A stretch of DNA of 64,000 nt, from positions 248,001 to 312,000 of the forward strand of contig CADCXA010000003.1 in assembly GCA_902806565.1 (NCBI GenBank), read 5' to 3'. Shown piece by piece: positions 1 through 11,100 of this stretch (the first letter of the stretch is position 1; each line of letters begins with the position of its first letter). The translations under genes and the position numbers were made by a program. The notes beneath the pieces were generated by a model, which was not told the origin of the DNA, did not search any database, and was given only the letters and a program-made list of their open reading frames with translations. Source of the stretch: Hypoxylon rubiginosum. Lineage: Eukaryota > Ascomycota > Sordariomycetes > Xylariales > Hypoxylaceae.

Positions 1-1052
1 GAGGGGGGAATGATCATCACAATTCTAGATTATGCTCACTAGATTTGCCAATCTTATTGATAGTGGTTTGTTTAGTATGAGAAATCCTCTCTACATTTGT
101 TGATAAAATAGTCTCGCCGGTTACAGTTTTGCATCGTGGCTGAATTTTCGTTGAAGAACTAAAGGGTAGGATTGAAAACTCCAAGAACTAGTACGTGTAA
201 TAACTCGCTAATCAATGACATGCTTCAAATACTTTTTCACTGTAACTTATACGTACCTAGAGAGGATCGGGATTCTTTCTCAATAGGCGCTGACCGGATC
301 GTTGTGGTGGCTCGAGTCAAGTAGACGACGTGCTGATCGCAAGACTCTGGGTAGACTTTGGGTCTTGGAGGTATTGAGAAGTTGGTAAGGTAGAAGATAT
401 CAGTCTGGAATCTCGACTATGTATTTGACTGAGGAAGTGGAAAATATTTGAAGATCGATCAAGTCCGTAGCCTGTGACCAAGATGGCTTTGTCTGTAGCA
501 AATTTCAATAAGATAAACTCCGAGGCACGAACGTGTTTTTCTCTCAAACGTCGGAAGGAATTGCCTAACCTGCAGCTTTGTTAGAAATAAACTTCAATGC
601 CAGGGCAACCGCCGCCTTGGGCGGTCAGGGGCGGTGTGCGGCGTGTCTGGCAGTGATTTAGCGCACTTGCCGTTCGCTTCATACTAAGCATCTTTCATCT
701 CATCTTGCCTGCCACTGTAGGTAGGGACTCTAGCGGGCGGGACGTTGCTTCGATTCTTATTTGGGGGTTAATCGTAGCTTATACGAAATTTTCCTTAGAC
801 ATATTCTTTCTGCCCCTACAACCATAATTTGGCTCCCGTTTACAAGGTAACCCCCTACACTACCTAAGCACGGATAACAGGGAGATGCCACAAACAGTCC
901 AGGGCTTGTTTCTACGGCTGTAGGCAACCGAGCCGATAGCGGCACTGCTTCGTTGGTTGGGTATGCATGAAGTTGATTGCTATGGCATTTTCAGCACACC
1001 TTACTAATTCTAACTGCTTCGATTCTCAGGTTTTAGGGTTTATCTCCCTGTT
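1..1052. other. Intergenic, no supported gene
   Basis: This stretch precedes the 3' end of the RBR ligase gene. A 76-codon open frame on the minus strand (317-547) and a 62-codon one (757-945) are present, but neither shows a domain, plausible splice structure or recognisable family resemblance, so no gene is called. The left end may contain regulatory or 3' sequence of a gene outside the window. Confidence 0.5.
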
Positions 1053-3566
1053 CTAACCAAATCGTAGCTGATAGTCTTCCAGGCCAATTCCACCGTGTTC
1101 CTTTTTCATGTGGCCATAGCAATCGCTCGACGCCTTGAAAGTTCCCAAGCAAACCCAGCAGATATGCGCGCCACACCGACACGCCATATGGTTGCAACCT
1201 TCGGTCTTCTCAAGAGGCGTCTTGCACTTCGGACAGTCCTTGATGCCGATCTCCCTCTTGAGCTTCTCGAACGCCGCGTACCCGCCCGTCGATACGTCTT
1301 GATAATCCGCGCAGCTCATGAGCCCGTGCTGGGCGTGGCACTTGGTGCAGACGAGAGAGAGACAGCGAGGGCAGTTATGCATCTTGGCGACTGTGCTAAC
1401 GCGGTATACAGAGTCGCAGTCTGCAGAGGGGCAATATCTCAGCGAATCCGGATGAAGACGGACGTAGGAGACAAAAGACTGTTCTAGCAGTTCATCGAAA
1501 GCGGTTGAAGAAAGATGCTCCTGTAGCTCTGGCAGGCCGAGTACCGCGTTGCAAATTCCGGAGTCTCCCGCACATCGAATCTGAACCTCGGAACCATTCG
1601 TCGTTGCTGAGATACACAAGTTCTCAAAGCAGTCAAGGCAATAGACGTGGTTGCACTTGGTTCGAATCGGGTTCTCGGCCTCGGTCCAGCATACCGAACA
1701 GTCTTGGCCGATCGAGTCTGGTTCCTTAATTCGGAGAACCTCTCTACTATTCATAAGGGCCACCGCGGTATCGTAATCCATAGCTGTGCCGGTGACGACG
1801 ATACGCTTCGGTTGCGAGATGATATCAAACGACACTTTGTTGGGGCCAAGTTCATCAGCAATCCTCTTAAATCCTCCGTGACAAGCCCAACTAAAGCTTT
1901 TCTCGTCCAGGTCAATGTTCAACGTTGCCGATTTCTGGTCCTTGAGGATCTCGGCAATGGTAGCTTGGAGTTCCTCGCACCTCTTGGGCGCCCCGTACAT
2001 TCGAAGTTGCGACTTCGTCTTGTTTCGGATGATCAACACGCCCGTCTGCTGTTGCAACTGTCTGAGCTTCCCGTGTAGGAACCCGTTACCTCGAAGTGAC
2101 GGGTGCCAGAGAACAGAAGGGCCGTCTTTAGCCACTTGGCCGGCGATAATGCCTGCGATCGTATTCTTGGCCTCGGCGACATCCGCGGCGACCTCTCCTT
2201 CGATCTTGAGAACTCGATACCATTTAGGCGGGGTTGAGTTCTCGTAGGCCACAAAACGCAAATGCGACTCTTTCCATTTTCTGATGTTGGCTTTGATCTG
2301 GTGCTGGACGGCTTCGTAGATGAGAGTGCTGACCTTGAACTTCGCAGAATGAACTAGCTGGACCGTGAGCTTCGCGGGCGGATTGAAAGGGAGTGCCGAG
2401 TTATTGAGAGTCTGCGCAGCTTCTCTTGCATCCTCCTCATTCTGGAATCGGCCCTGCGCTCTCAGGCGTTTGCCGGATGCGTCAGGAGTAAACTCCCACC
2501 ATTCAAGAGGTCCGACCCCTGTGAAGAGGGATTGCACCATACTGGAGCAAGTATCAACCTCAGCACTATAGGAAGGCTTTCCAAGCTCGATATTGCGCGG
2601 CCTATCCCCTTGATACCTGATGGAATTGGTGATCGTCGCCTCTGTTGCTTCCGATGGGACTTCAGTCAAGCAGATAGTCCATGCCGTTAGATTGTGTCGT
2701 CCGAGTCCCCGGCTTGGTTCACCGCAGACTGGGCTTTGACCCATGATAGTGTAGGTCTTGTCTTTGAACTTCTTGCTGACGCGGGTTGCGATCTCGCCGT
2801 TTCCAAAATTGAGCCAGGCCGTCTTGAAAGATTTATGCCAGGAGCAATATACCTTCTTGCAATCTACGCGGAGGGCACTCGAGTCCGATACCACTGGGGT
2901 ATTGATTGGGATGGCAATCGGGTGGGTTCCAGCTCCATTTCCCCCATGCGAGGCAATCTGAGGGCCAAGTTTAGTACCGACCGATTTCGCGAATTCAGGG
3001 TCCTCGGCTTTGATGAAAGCCTGCGGAAGAACCTCTCCACCACTTATGACTCGGACTTGTATCACTTTGGAGGTATCGAGATCGTGGGACCGAAGAAGAG
3101 CAAGGATAGAGTCTTCCGAAGTGCTGTCTTGGGGGAGCTCACTAATGTGGACGGTGGACAGATCGGAAGCCAAGGTCACCTTTGTGATACTCGCACCGGC
3201 TTCAAAGTGCACCAAAGCATCGCTGAGAGCAAGTGTGACTTTCTCGGGGGCCGACGCTGTGGGAGGTTCCTGTGTCTCTACGTCAGCTACTTGTTTGGCA
3301 TTAAGGCATCTTGCTTTTAGTGATCCTACAGTAGGCGTGCTGTTAGTTGGAGTCTCGTCTATTATGTTCTCCACGTGGGAAAATAGGCAAGTCTCCCCTC
3401 TCTGGCAATAGCCACGTTGGAAAAACCGGCATGGCACCTGGGATCGCGGATCCGAATTGTTCTTTGCTGGCGCAGGCTTGGTTGATTCTCGGGCTCCGAG
3501 AGAAGGATGTCTATAGGGAAGGCCTTGTCCTCGAGACGGCTTGAAGCTAGAGGCTGTTGCGTCCAT
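1053..3566 (-). CDS. CCCH zinc finger and RBR-type (RING-IBR-RING2) E3 ubiquitin ligase
   Basis: The single exon encodes 837 aa if translation starts at the ATG at 3566 (MDATASS). The frame is open up to 3728, but that leader lacks protein-like character, so the inner Met is preferred. A C-X7-C-X5-C-X3-H zinc finger lies at about residues 46-64. The C-terminus holds RING1 (about 623-672, starting CSVC), an IBR (about 690-752) and RING2 (about 778-806, CPKC...CRCGAHICWVC). The Cys in GCNHM (about 791) aligns with the catalytic Cys of Parkin/HHARI-type ligases, which take ubiquitin as a thioester before passing it to substrate. The region just before RING1 resembles the KH-like segment preceding the RBR in CCCH/RBR proteins. 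All key cysteines are present, so an active ligase is likely. Substrate is unknown; the CCCH finger suggests RNA binding (inference). Confidence 0.88.
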   Translation of the reverse strand: MDATASSFKPSRGQGLPYRHPSLGARESTKPAPAKNNSDPRSQVPCRFFQRGYCQRGETCLFSHVENIIDETPTNSTPTVGSLKARCLNAKQVADVETQEPPTASAPEKVTLALSDALVHFEAGASITKVTLASDLSTVHISELPQDSTSEDSILALLRSHDLDTSKVIQVRVISGGEVLPQAFIKAEDPEFAKSVGTKLGPQIASHGGNGAGTHPIAIPINTPVVSDSSALRVDCKKVYCSWHKSFKTAWLNFGNGEIATRVSKKFKDKTYTIMGQSPVCGEPSRGLGRHNLTAWTICLTEVPSEATEATITNSIRYQGDRPRNIELGKPSYSAEVDTCSSMVQSLFTGVGPLEWWEFTPDASGKRLRAQGRFQNEEDAREAAQTLNNSALPFNPPAKLTVQLVHSAKFKVSTLIYEAVQHQIKANIRKWKESHLRFVAYENSTPPKWYRVLKIEGEVAADVAEAKNTIAGIIAGQVAKDGPSVLWHPSLRGNGFLHGKLRQLQQQTGVLIIRNKTKSQLRMYGAPKRCEELQATIAEILKDQKSATLNIDLDEKSFSWACHGGFKRIADELGPNKVSFDIISQPKRIVVTGTAMDYDTAVALMNSREVLRIKEPDSIGQDCSVCWTEAENPIRTKCNHVYCLDCFENLCISATTNGSEVQIRCAGDSGICNAVLGLPELQEHLSSTAFDELLEQSFVSYVRLHPDSLRYCPSADCDSVYRVSTVAKMHNCPRCLSLVCTKCHAQHGLMSCADYQDVSTGGYAAFEKLKREIGIKDCPKCKTPLEKTEGCNHMACRCGAHICWVCLGTFKASSDCYGHMKKEHGGIGLEDYQLRFG

Positions 3567-4322
3567 CTTGTGTTCCTTTTGAGTTCCTTGGTAGCTCGTA
3601 AAGTCCGCACAGGATGCAATGGTTAGGCTTCTATCTATCTTAACGCAGGTGGTCGATAGAAGGCAGGCTGCATGCCGAAGTCGCACAACAGGATGAGGCG
3701 TGATAGGTGGCCGTCTTGCTACCTCCAATAGCTTCCTAGATCCCTACCGAAGCTATCAGTACGGTTAGAGTTGCTCTCTGGAAAGTGATTGGCAAATTGC
3801 AATAGCTCTGGTTATTCGATCATCATAAAAGCGAAAGATAGGAGGTACGTACCTACTAAGGTCGTTGACGCTGGTTGTCTGGAGGATCTGTCCCTATTCA
3901 ATTATTGAAATAGGTCCAAACTACCAACTCTCGCGTGGTCTACGATTAGATTGGCTTTAATCCGTCTACTCAATTAACAATGATTCTCTCGCTAACGACG
4001 CTAGATGGGCTCATTCGTTTATACGACTTGGTGGGTTAAAAACGAGTTTAGGCAGGTCCGATCCCCCATCAGCGCTACCTGGCGTTCTCCCCTTTGCAAT
4101 CCTTGCCCCCTTTTCAAAACTATACGGCATATACAATCCAAGGTCCACCAAGGTATGTTTCCATGGCTTATTCTACTCAACCTCCTGAAAAGGAAAAAAA
4201 AAAGTGTCACCGAGGCAGATTCGAACCTCGATTAAAGATACCTATATAGCGATGTATACGGCTATACGGCTATACGGCATGAACCGACGAATCTCGCTAA
4301 AACTCGATGCATCAAAAACCGT

Positions 4323-5443
4323 CTAACCGTCTAATCTCACCACGTGGATACAGCGACTAGCAGCTTGTAGTAGCACCCCAGGACAGTTCATATGATATAT
4401 ACAGGCATGCGGCTGCCTAAAGTCGTACTCCGCGGGATCATAACTTCGTCGCGGTGGAAACCGTGCGGCTGCAGCTAGCATAGCATGCAAAGGATGAGCA
4501 AGCACCAGGCGACCTCGCGCTGCTCCGCGTCCGGTCTCGAGGGCAACCGACCGCTTCCGGAGGTCTGCGACGATGCAGGCTACGTGGTCGCGTACTGCTT
4601 CCAGAACCGTAATCTCTGACGGCACATCCCCAGAAGTTGGATCCTTTAGGTAGAAGAAGTGGAGGGTATTGACAGCATCGCAGACTCTTGAGGAACATGT
4701 ACGAATAGTCTTTGGTTGAGGGATCTTGCAGATAGGGATAGAGCAGCGTTAAGCGCTTCCGACGTTTGCCTGCCCAGGTTGGGATCGCTGATAAATATCT
4801 CAAAGAAAGCCTTGAACTCTAGAAGCAGCCGTTGCGTACGGAATCATCATCGGTCGAAACGGATAGCAATACCCCTCGACAGATACTGTAGGTCCCAGCA
4901 TTCCTACAACATCAAATATAACTAGAGCAGGTAAGCTTGGAGACGTTATATGTATATGTTGCAAGCCCGAATTCGACCAGGCGCGAGAAGTAGGAGATAG
5001 GGGGGAACAGCTTACTAGGAAATACATGCGAAACCCTCGAATCTCCACCGAGGAAGTACTTGGCGGCTTGTATAGGGAGGGCGGTATCTATGAGGGTGAT
5101 TCCGTGATCTCCTGACGGCTCCCTAACTACCCTCGACGATATGAGATACCGTGTTGGTGGCAAACGGCCTCTTAAAGTTGGGCACGAAATCGCACGACAA
5201 CGTCTGCGCCTCGACGGCGACGGCCAGCGAGCGTTCATCGAAAGCAGGGCTAATACACGTGGCTTCGACATTGACGCTTTGACGAACACTCGTAGTCTCG
5301 CGGGAGACATGGCCGCGTTGGCGGAGGTCAGTAGGATAGGTAGTCCTCGTCTCCTCGCAGCCCTTCTCACTCCCATCTATGTACCAAATAGGCTGCCCTA
5401 GAACGGCCCTCCTGGTATTTATAACCGGCGCGACAAATAGCAC
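4323..5443 (-). pseudogene. Possible decayed protein-coding remnant, family unknown
   Basis: Three overlapping minus-strand open stretches (5443-5123, 5376-4912, 4803-4323) change frame every 200-400 bp. They include alpha-helical, Ala/Arg-rich segments at 4323-4625 that look coding rather than random. No start, splice-consistent joining or domain could be recognised. The pattern fits a gene broken by frameshifts, but chance open frames in locally GC-rich DNA are an alternative. No function is proposed. Confidence 0.2.
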
Positions 5444-6640
5444 CGGAGGCTTCGAATATGATTTCGAGTCGCAACTCTAGCTACCTCCGACGGCGACGTG
5501 TGGGACTGCGAACTTGACGGAAACGTCTCCTTTTACTATTATCTATGTAGCCTTAGGCTGTCTAGCCTGGAAAACATATCGCAAGCTAAGAGATCCCAAC
5601 ATCTACAAGATCTATTTAGAAGTTCGCAACAAAAGGGGGGAGGGGTTAAAAGTCCGCTTACCCCTTCGTTTGCCCTTAGTTTGTCCAAAGTAAAGAAAGG
5701 AGGCCAGGGTTATTAAAAGCTCCGAGTCAAGTCTACTTGCCTTACCTAACCTACCTAGGGACGTGATCTTTCTCTTTTCATGGTAAAGGTTGACGAGTCT
5801 TCCTTGCATATCTAGGTTAGGTAGCATTGGTATGTAGCTTGAAGAGGTGGTGGCATGTACTGTACATCGGGCTTACGATAGAAAGGGTGACATCAGCCAG
5901 CCTTTATCAGTGTGGCAACCTCCCTGCCCCTCACCCCCTGTTCGCTTCGAAAAGCAATTGGCCAATCGTCGCCAAATCTACGCGAAAACGCGAAAAATTC
6001 CCGTCGCGGGTTTTATTTTAAATTGAACGCGTCTCGTCTAGCGTGACATACGTGTAAGATCCAAGACGCGTAAATTGGTTGGACTTTTTCTATCGTCACA
6101 TGCAACCTTTTCGAACGACACTTATCAAGATGTCTGTCATTATTACTATTGCCACATGTCATCGCCAATCAAGACTGACCAACATCAACATCATAACATC
6201 AAGGTTTGCTTACTTTGCGGAATAATGCGGGGAAAAGAAACAAATAAACTTGTTGTGTTTGTTTAGGGGGTGGTTTATGTACAACGTCCCTCCCTTTCTG
6301 TGCTCTATCCATCCATCCATCCATCTTGCAGGTTATCCTTGCCCGCAAGCTATGCAAAGCGTTCAAGATTCCTATCTTCCCCAGCGTAAGCCCATCATAT
6401 GTTGGGGGTGAAGAGCTGCATGCTGCAGCAATAGAGGGGAAAGATAGGGATTAAAAAAAACAACGCGATGTCGTGACCAGTAAGACGCCGTGCATTTCTC
6501 GCATTAGTGACATTTAGTGTCATGTCCGTCTGTGTTGTACAACCTCTGTGGTCCATTCGTTCATCCGTCCCATCCATCCATCCATCGCAGTTACGGAAAC
6601 CTAGTAAGTGATCATGGCAATAGCCGGGTATTGTTCATAT

Positions 6641-6664
6641 GTGTGTGTGTGTGTGTGTGTGTGT
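6641..6664. repeat. (GT)12 microsatellite
   Basis: This is an uninterrupted GT dinucleotide run of 12 units, directly visible in the sequence. It lies in the 3' flank of the Whi5-like gene, about 90 bp past the end of that gene's in-frame extension. Confidence 0.95.
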
Positions 6665-6749
6665 CTATACACATCGAGATAGTAAGAAAAAGAAGAAGGG
6701 GTGAAGATGTCGAGATGGAGAAAGAAAGGGGTGGAATCTAGTACTGCCA

Positions 6750-6971
6750 CTAGTTGAGAAACCCGGCCTCCCACTCCTCAATAGATCCGCCCAGCCACTG
6801 GTCTTCAGTGAATTGGACTGGTGGGTGATCTCCGATGCTTTGAGGCTCCGATAGCTCTGCATTAACTTCGGCTAGCCACTGCTGCCTCATAGACCGCCAC
6901 TCCTCGTCAAGAGACTTCGATGTCTCCTCCTCACCCTGCCACGGCTCCCCAGTAGATCCGGCTTGCCCTTC
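6750..6971 (-). CDS. In-frame continuation of the Whi5-like gene (possible alternative terminal exon)
   Basis: Directly after the TAG that ends the Whi5-like frame, the same frame stays open for 73 codons to a TAG at 6752-6750. It encodes an acidic, Trp-containing tail (starts EGQAGSTGEP, ends EEWEAGFLN). The first stop can be removed by a 48-nt phase-0 intron, 7019-6972: donor gtgacg, branch-like ctgac 29 nt upstream, acceptor ctatag. The spliced product would be about 415 aa and would lack the RRLTF segment. Introns of 47 and 52 nt occur in other genes of this window, so the size is plausible; the donor is weak. A recent nonsense mutation or chance open frame are alternatives. Confidence 0.45.
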   Translation of the reverse strand, partial: EGQAGSTGEPWQGEEETSKSLDEEWRSMRQQWLAEVNAELSEPQSIGDHPPVQFTEDQWLGGSIEEWEAGFLN

Positions 6972-8121
6972 CTATAGCCCGTGTAGCGGTTCGTCAAATG
7001 TCAGTCGTCGTCTCGTCACGCTCATGGGTGTTCTCGCCGTCGGCGTCCTAAGCGACAGCGGGGTCTTCCACGGCTTCTGTGCCGGGCTGGGCGTGATGTT
7101 GACGAAATCTGACATGTCGAACAGCTGGCCGGGAGTAGTAGGGATCAGGTTACTTCCTCCAGGCGTCGTCATCATTGACGAGGGCAAGGCAAGATCCTTC
7201 TTCGGTGGGGGTGTGGAGGGGGGATCCATTCGAGTCTTGGTCGAACGAATAGCAGGAGAGGGGGATTGTGCTAGATAGAGCAGCAAACCTGCGCCTTCTT
7301 CACCTGTCTTCTGTTCACCGCCGGTATGCTTATCCTTACTTCGGCGGTTGATTGCTCTGTTGCGCATGGGCGGTGTTGAGGGCGGAGATGTTTGGCTGTG
7401 GCTAACCGCAAACGAGTGTGCGGGTAAGAGGTCGTCGTCATCGTCCGAGAATGCCGCAAAATTCGGCGAGGTGAGGTCCACCGAGGGGCGACGGGAGCCC
7501 TGAAAAAAGGAGACGTCAGGTCCAGTAGATGTTGTAAAGTGTTGTTGCCTTCGTGGCTTTAAAGGGGAAGACTGTGCTAGATGGCGCCGTCCTCCCCAGG
7601 AGCCATGCGACGAGTTCATGGACTTGTGCGGTGTAGGCGAAGTACGGAATCGCTTTGTCGGACTTGACATGGTCATATCGAATGATGCCATATTATATGT
7701 TCGCTTGCGGTGGCCGGTGCTACCGTTGCTAGATCCAATGGCGTCCGAAAAGAAAGGTGCCTTGAGCGGGGAGCTCATAAGTGTTCTACTGCTAGGGTAG
7801 GGCAGTTCGGAGGTGCTGGATGACGAGTCGGACATGACGTCGCCTTCGACGAGGCGCTTTCGTCTCATCTCTTCTTCGACCCTGGGCTCGATCTTATCGA
7901 GCGTCAAGTCTTCCCAACCATGCTTCGTTTTGAACTGTGCCAGAGCAAGTCGACCCTGTAGTCTGCGGGCGATCTGTAACGAAAAGAGGAAGTATCAGAC
8001 TGGACGTTTCCTCTATGATCTTGCAGGTAGGTAGGATTTGCTATCATACCTTGCTAACTTCCACTCGCTTAAGAACTTTATCTGCAACAGCCTCAGGCTG
8101 TTTCTTCAACGGCGACGACAT
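6972..8121 (-). CDS. Whi5/Nrm1-like G1/S transcriptional repressor
   Basis: Two exons are read: 8121-8050 (MSSPLKK start) and 7973-6972, joined across a 76-nt intron (8049-7974; donor gtatga, acceptor cag), giving 357 aa. The splice restores a short N-terminal block around residues 25-40 (IARRLQGRLALAQFKTK), matching the helical Whi5 domain (KLxxRLxLAxYK pattern). The rest is disordered, Ser/Thr-rich and full of SP/TP sites for cyclin-dependent kinase. A GTB-like motif (DMSDFVNITPSPAQ) near the C-terminus is where Whi5/Nrm1 proteins bind SBF/MBF. The end carries RRLTF, which fits the RxLxF cyclin-docking pattern. By family analogy it represses G1/S genes until phosphorylated. The reading frame continues 73 codons past the TAG at 6974-6972 (see separate entry). 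The N-terminal intron is well supported; the C-terminus is uncertain. Confidence 0.85.
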
Positions 8122-11100
8122 GTTCCTTTGCTTGGACCAGAGGTAAGGAAAGATTGTTTCCCGTTGACTTTCCTCTTGGGGTCTCGAGTGACGTTTTGTC
8201 GAGTGGTTATCAGTAAAATATTGCGGGGAGAGAGTGATTGGGTCGACTTGTAGGCCGGGCGCTTGCTGGTGTAAGCGAAAGGGGGTCGGATGGTTGCTTT
8301 GAAGGATCGAGGATATGATGGGCTACGGATGGATGGAATTAGGTATTAGGAACGTTAAAACTTTAGGATGGTGACGATGGTCTATGGTTTAGGCCCGTAG
8401 TGACCTGAAAAGGTAAGAAAGAAACGAAAGAAAAACACAATTGTACTACTGTGTGGTGATGTGATAATGAACGACGACAGTGAGGTGGATATGTGTAAGT
8501 GCGTAGGGCAAAGTAGGTAGGGAGAAAAAAAGTCAATTCAAGGTCCGATCTTCGATTCCGCATGGAAAAGAGTATGGTACCTATACTTAACGCACTGCGC
8601 TAGCAATTTAGGTGGTGGTAGGTACTGGCGGTACCTATTAAATCCCGGACCCTAGGGCCATCCCAAGTCCTAAACTGCCCCAAGTTGGCTCTAGGCTAAC
8701 CCCGTCAGGGCTTAAACATCTGCATTCCTCACCATGGAAACCGGGTGATGCAATAAATTAGCACTTTAAACCCCGAGCTCAGCTCCCTTGTTCTCCCCTC
8801 ATTAGCCTAGTGCAGCTGCACAGGCCAAGTTCTAGGACCATTCCAAGGTTAATTCTCCCAAATCCTGACCCTGACCCTGACTGTATAATACAATTCTAGA
8901 TCTCATAGGGCCATAATGCAGAGCCCGCGATCCGGTATTGTACATGCTAACATCAGGGGGAAGAATATGCGCTGTCCACTAATTTACCGGCTAGATGCTG
9001 GGACCAATACCATCCGTTCACTGAGACTTCTACGACCAATTGATTGCTCGACGACTGATAGGCCGCAGAACGACCTCTGAGCAAGGCAAGTCTTCCTCTT
9101 GCAAAGGATTATTCTCATAGGCTGGCGTCTACGTTGAAAAGCCACCCGCGACAAGCGAAGCTTACTGGCGCAAACACCATTGCCCCTTTTCATGTTAGCT
9201 AGCATCATCCCATCTTTAGTTGGCCTCTACCGATTTGAACTCAAAAAGGGGGATATGCAAAGAAATTCCAAGGTGAATACAGAATGGCTAGGAGTGGCCT
9301 TTTGTCAACTGCTGTATAATAACTGCTATATCAAGCTGGAATGGGAATAAAAGGGAGCTTATATAGCTCAGGGGCAGACCAGATACAGTAACATGCTTAA
9401 ACATTGCATTGCTTATCGGCATCCCTATTCGCTTCATTAGTCGCCCTGTCGCCCTAGGAGTTAGCATGCCAACGAGATACCAACAGACTCGATACGGCGC
9501 GATCTACGAATAGTGTCTCGGCAGACGGCTACCGCTACGTTTTCCTCTAGCAGTTGGGATCGAAGTTCCTGAGTTCTTAGGAAGCATGAATTAGACCGAG
9601 TTATGGTCCTATTCTGATCTGAACGATATTGTACGGAATAATACTGACTGCTAACGTCACTAACCAAATGATCAGACTGGATGAAGATGCACAAAGTTTT
9701 CTTAGGTCTGTCGCTAAACGATATCAAACTTCGTCCCTGAATTGCTGAAATCGGTCTAGACGTTTAAGACGAGGAATTTGGAGAGGGTCATATCTAATAT
9801 TTTAGCTATTCTTCTCGTTCCGCAAGAAAAAGATGGCGAGCTTCATGGCATGTAACCCTTGAGTCTCGACACAAAAACGGCAACCAATTTAAACCCATGT
9901 CAAGCGAGTGCAGGGCTAGAGGTTATCAAAAACGTGCCAAACCCGCATATTTCTGCAAGCACTTTAAAGCAAAAGGGAAAGCTCTGTTTGTCACCATTTT
10001 TTTCTTCTTTCTTCTTTGTCTCATGTCGACTCATGCCGTTGGTAGCATTAGTCGCATTGATAAAAGGAGGCATGTATCGTCGAGAGCTTGGCAGTGTCAC
10101 CAAAGTCAGCTACTAGCCTTATCAGCGACGATGATCTGAAAGGGGGCAGTGGACACGCAATCAGGAACGTGTCGCACTACACGAGTCACTCGCTCGAGTA
10201 ACCTATCTCCTTATTAATCTGAAGCCACTTTGTTGGAAGAGAGAAAGACGTAAAGAAATTTTGAAGAGTCGAATCTTCATACCATAATTCTCGTATCATA
10301 TTGTCTTGTTTGAATCGCAATGTCGCATGGAGGTATGGGAATACGAGCTGTTGTTATCCAACGAGCACCTCTCTCCGCCCGGACTGATTGGTCCCCATCG
10401 CATGGCCGACAGACACACGAGCCGCTAGGGTATGCAAAGGCGTCGATCATGGAGAAGCGTACAGTATACTCCGCGAACAGTGCATACAACACCGGTGGTT
10501 CGGCGTCAGCGATCAGGCGGATATCCGGGCTTCTGCTTTCCCGATCCTGTGTACACAGTCCGACAGTCAGTCAGGACGCCGAAATGTCAATACAGCCTTA
10601 CCAATTGAAAGCATCCCTTTGGTGAGATTTTCTTACATTGTTCAAGGTTCTCGTTTTTCACACCATCTGTTGGCGTTTTCTACTATTTCAAGTGAAAATG
10701 TCAAGGCCAGTTATCAAGGCCAGGTTAGCTGAGTCAGGACAAGTTGAATATTGAATATGCAGGCGAGCAGTCATCAGATCAGTCAGCACACGGGCTCATG
10801 TCTTGATTCCTCGAAGTCCTCAATATGTGATCTGTAGTTCGCAGATGCGGCCTATCAACATGAATCACCGGCTAGCTGCATGTTTTGACAGTGTCAAAGT
10901 TGTGCTCGTACAAGGCATCATATAACACAAGCGGTTTCCATTTCGATCCTGAGATCTGTGGTACTCTAGCAGATAGGTACCAATAGTCCGACGTCCACGT
11001 CCAGCCGGACTCGACATTCTTCTCTCTGCACTTGGTGCTTCTATAGTCGAGGTTGGTATCTTGGAATTTCAACAAGAGTGCTGCCCTGCCACCTAATTAT

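Larger units (their letters stand above)
3567..6749. other. Long intergenic region with possible decayed coding sequence
   Basis: No intact gene is supported over about 3.2 kb. Minus-strand stretches at 4323-4803 and 4912-5443 keep open frames with protein-like composition, broken by stops and frame changes (listed separately). A 9-bp word (gctatacgg-like) is tandemly repeated near 4258-4277. The stretch 5840-6750 is low-complexity, with CATC runs near 6308-6325 and 6566-6583 and a GT microsatellite at 6641-6664. Confidence 0.5.

Noticed and set aside
4200..4240. tRNA gene on the minus strand (GGTTCGAATC B-box followed by a T-run)
   Set aside because: The T-stem does not pair over five bases, and no acceptor strand, D-arm or A-box could be found within 100 bp. 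At most this is a tRNA-like fragment.
8864..8883. Interstitial telomere-like repeat (CCCTGA units)
   Set aside because: The unit is CCCTGA, not the fungal telomeric CCCTAA, and only about three units are present.
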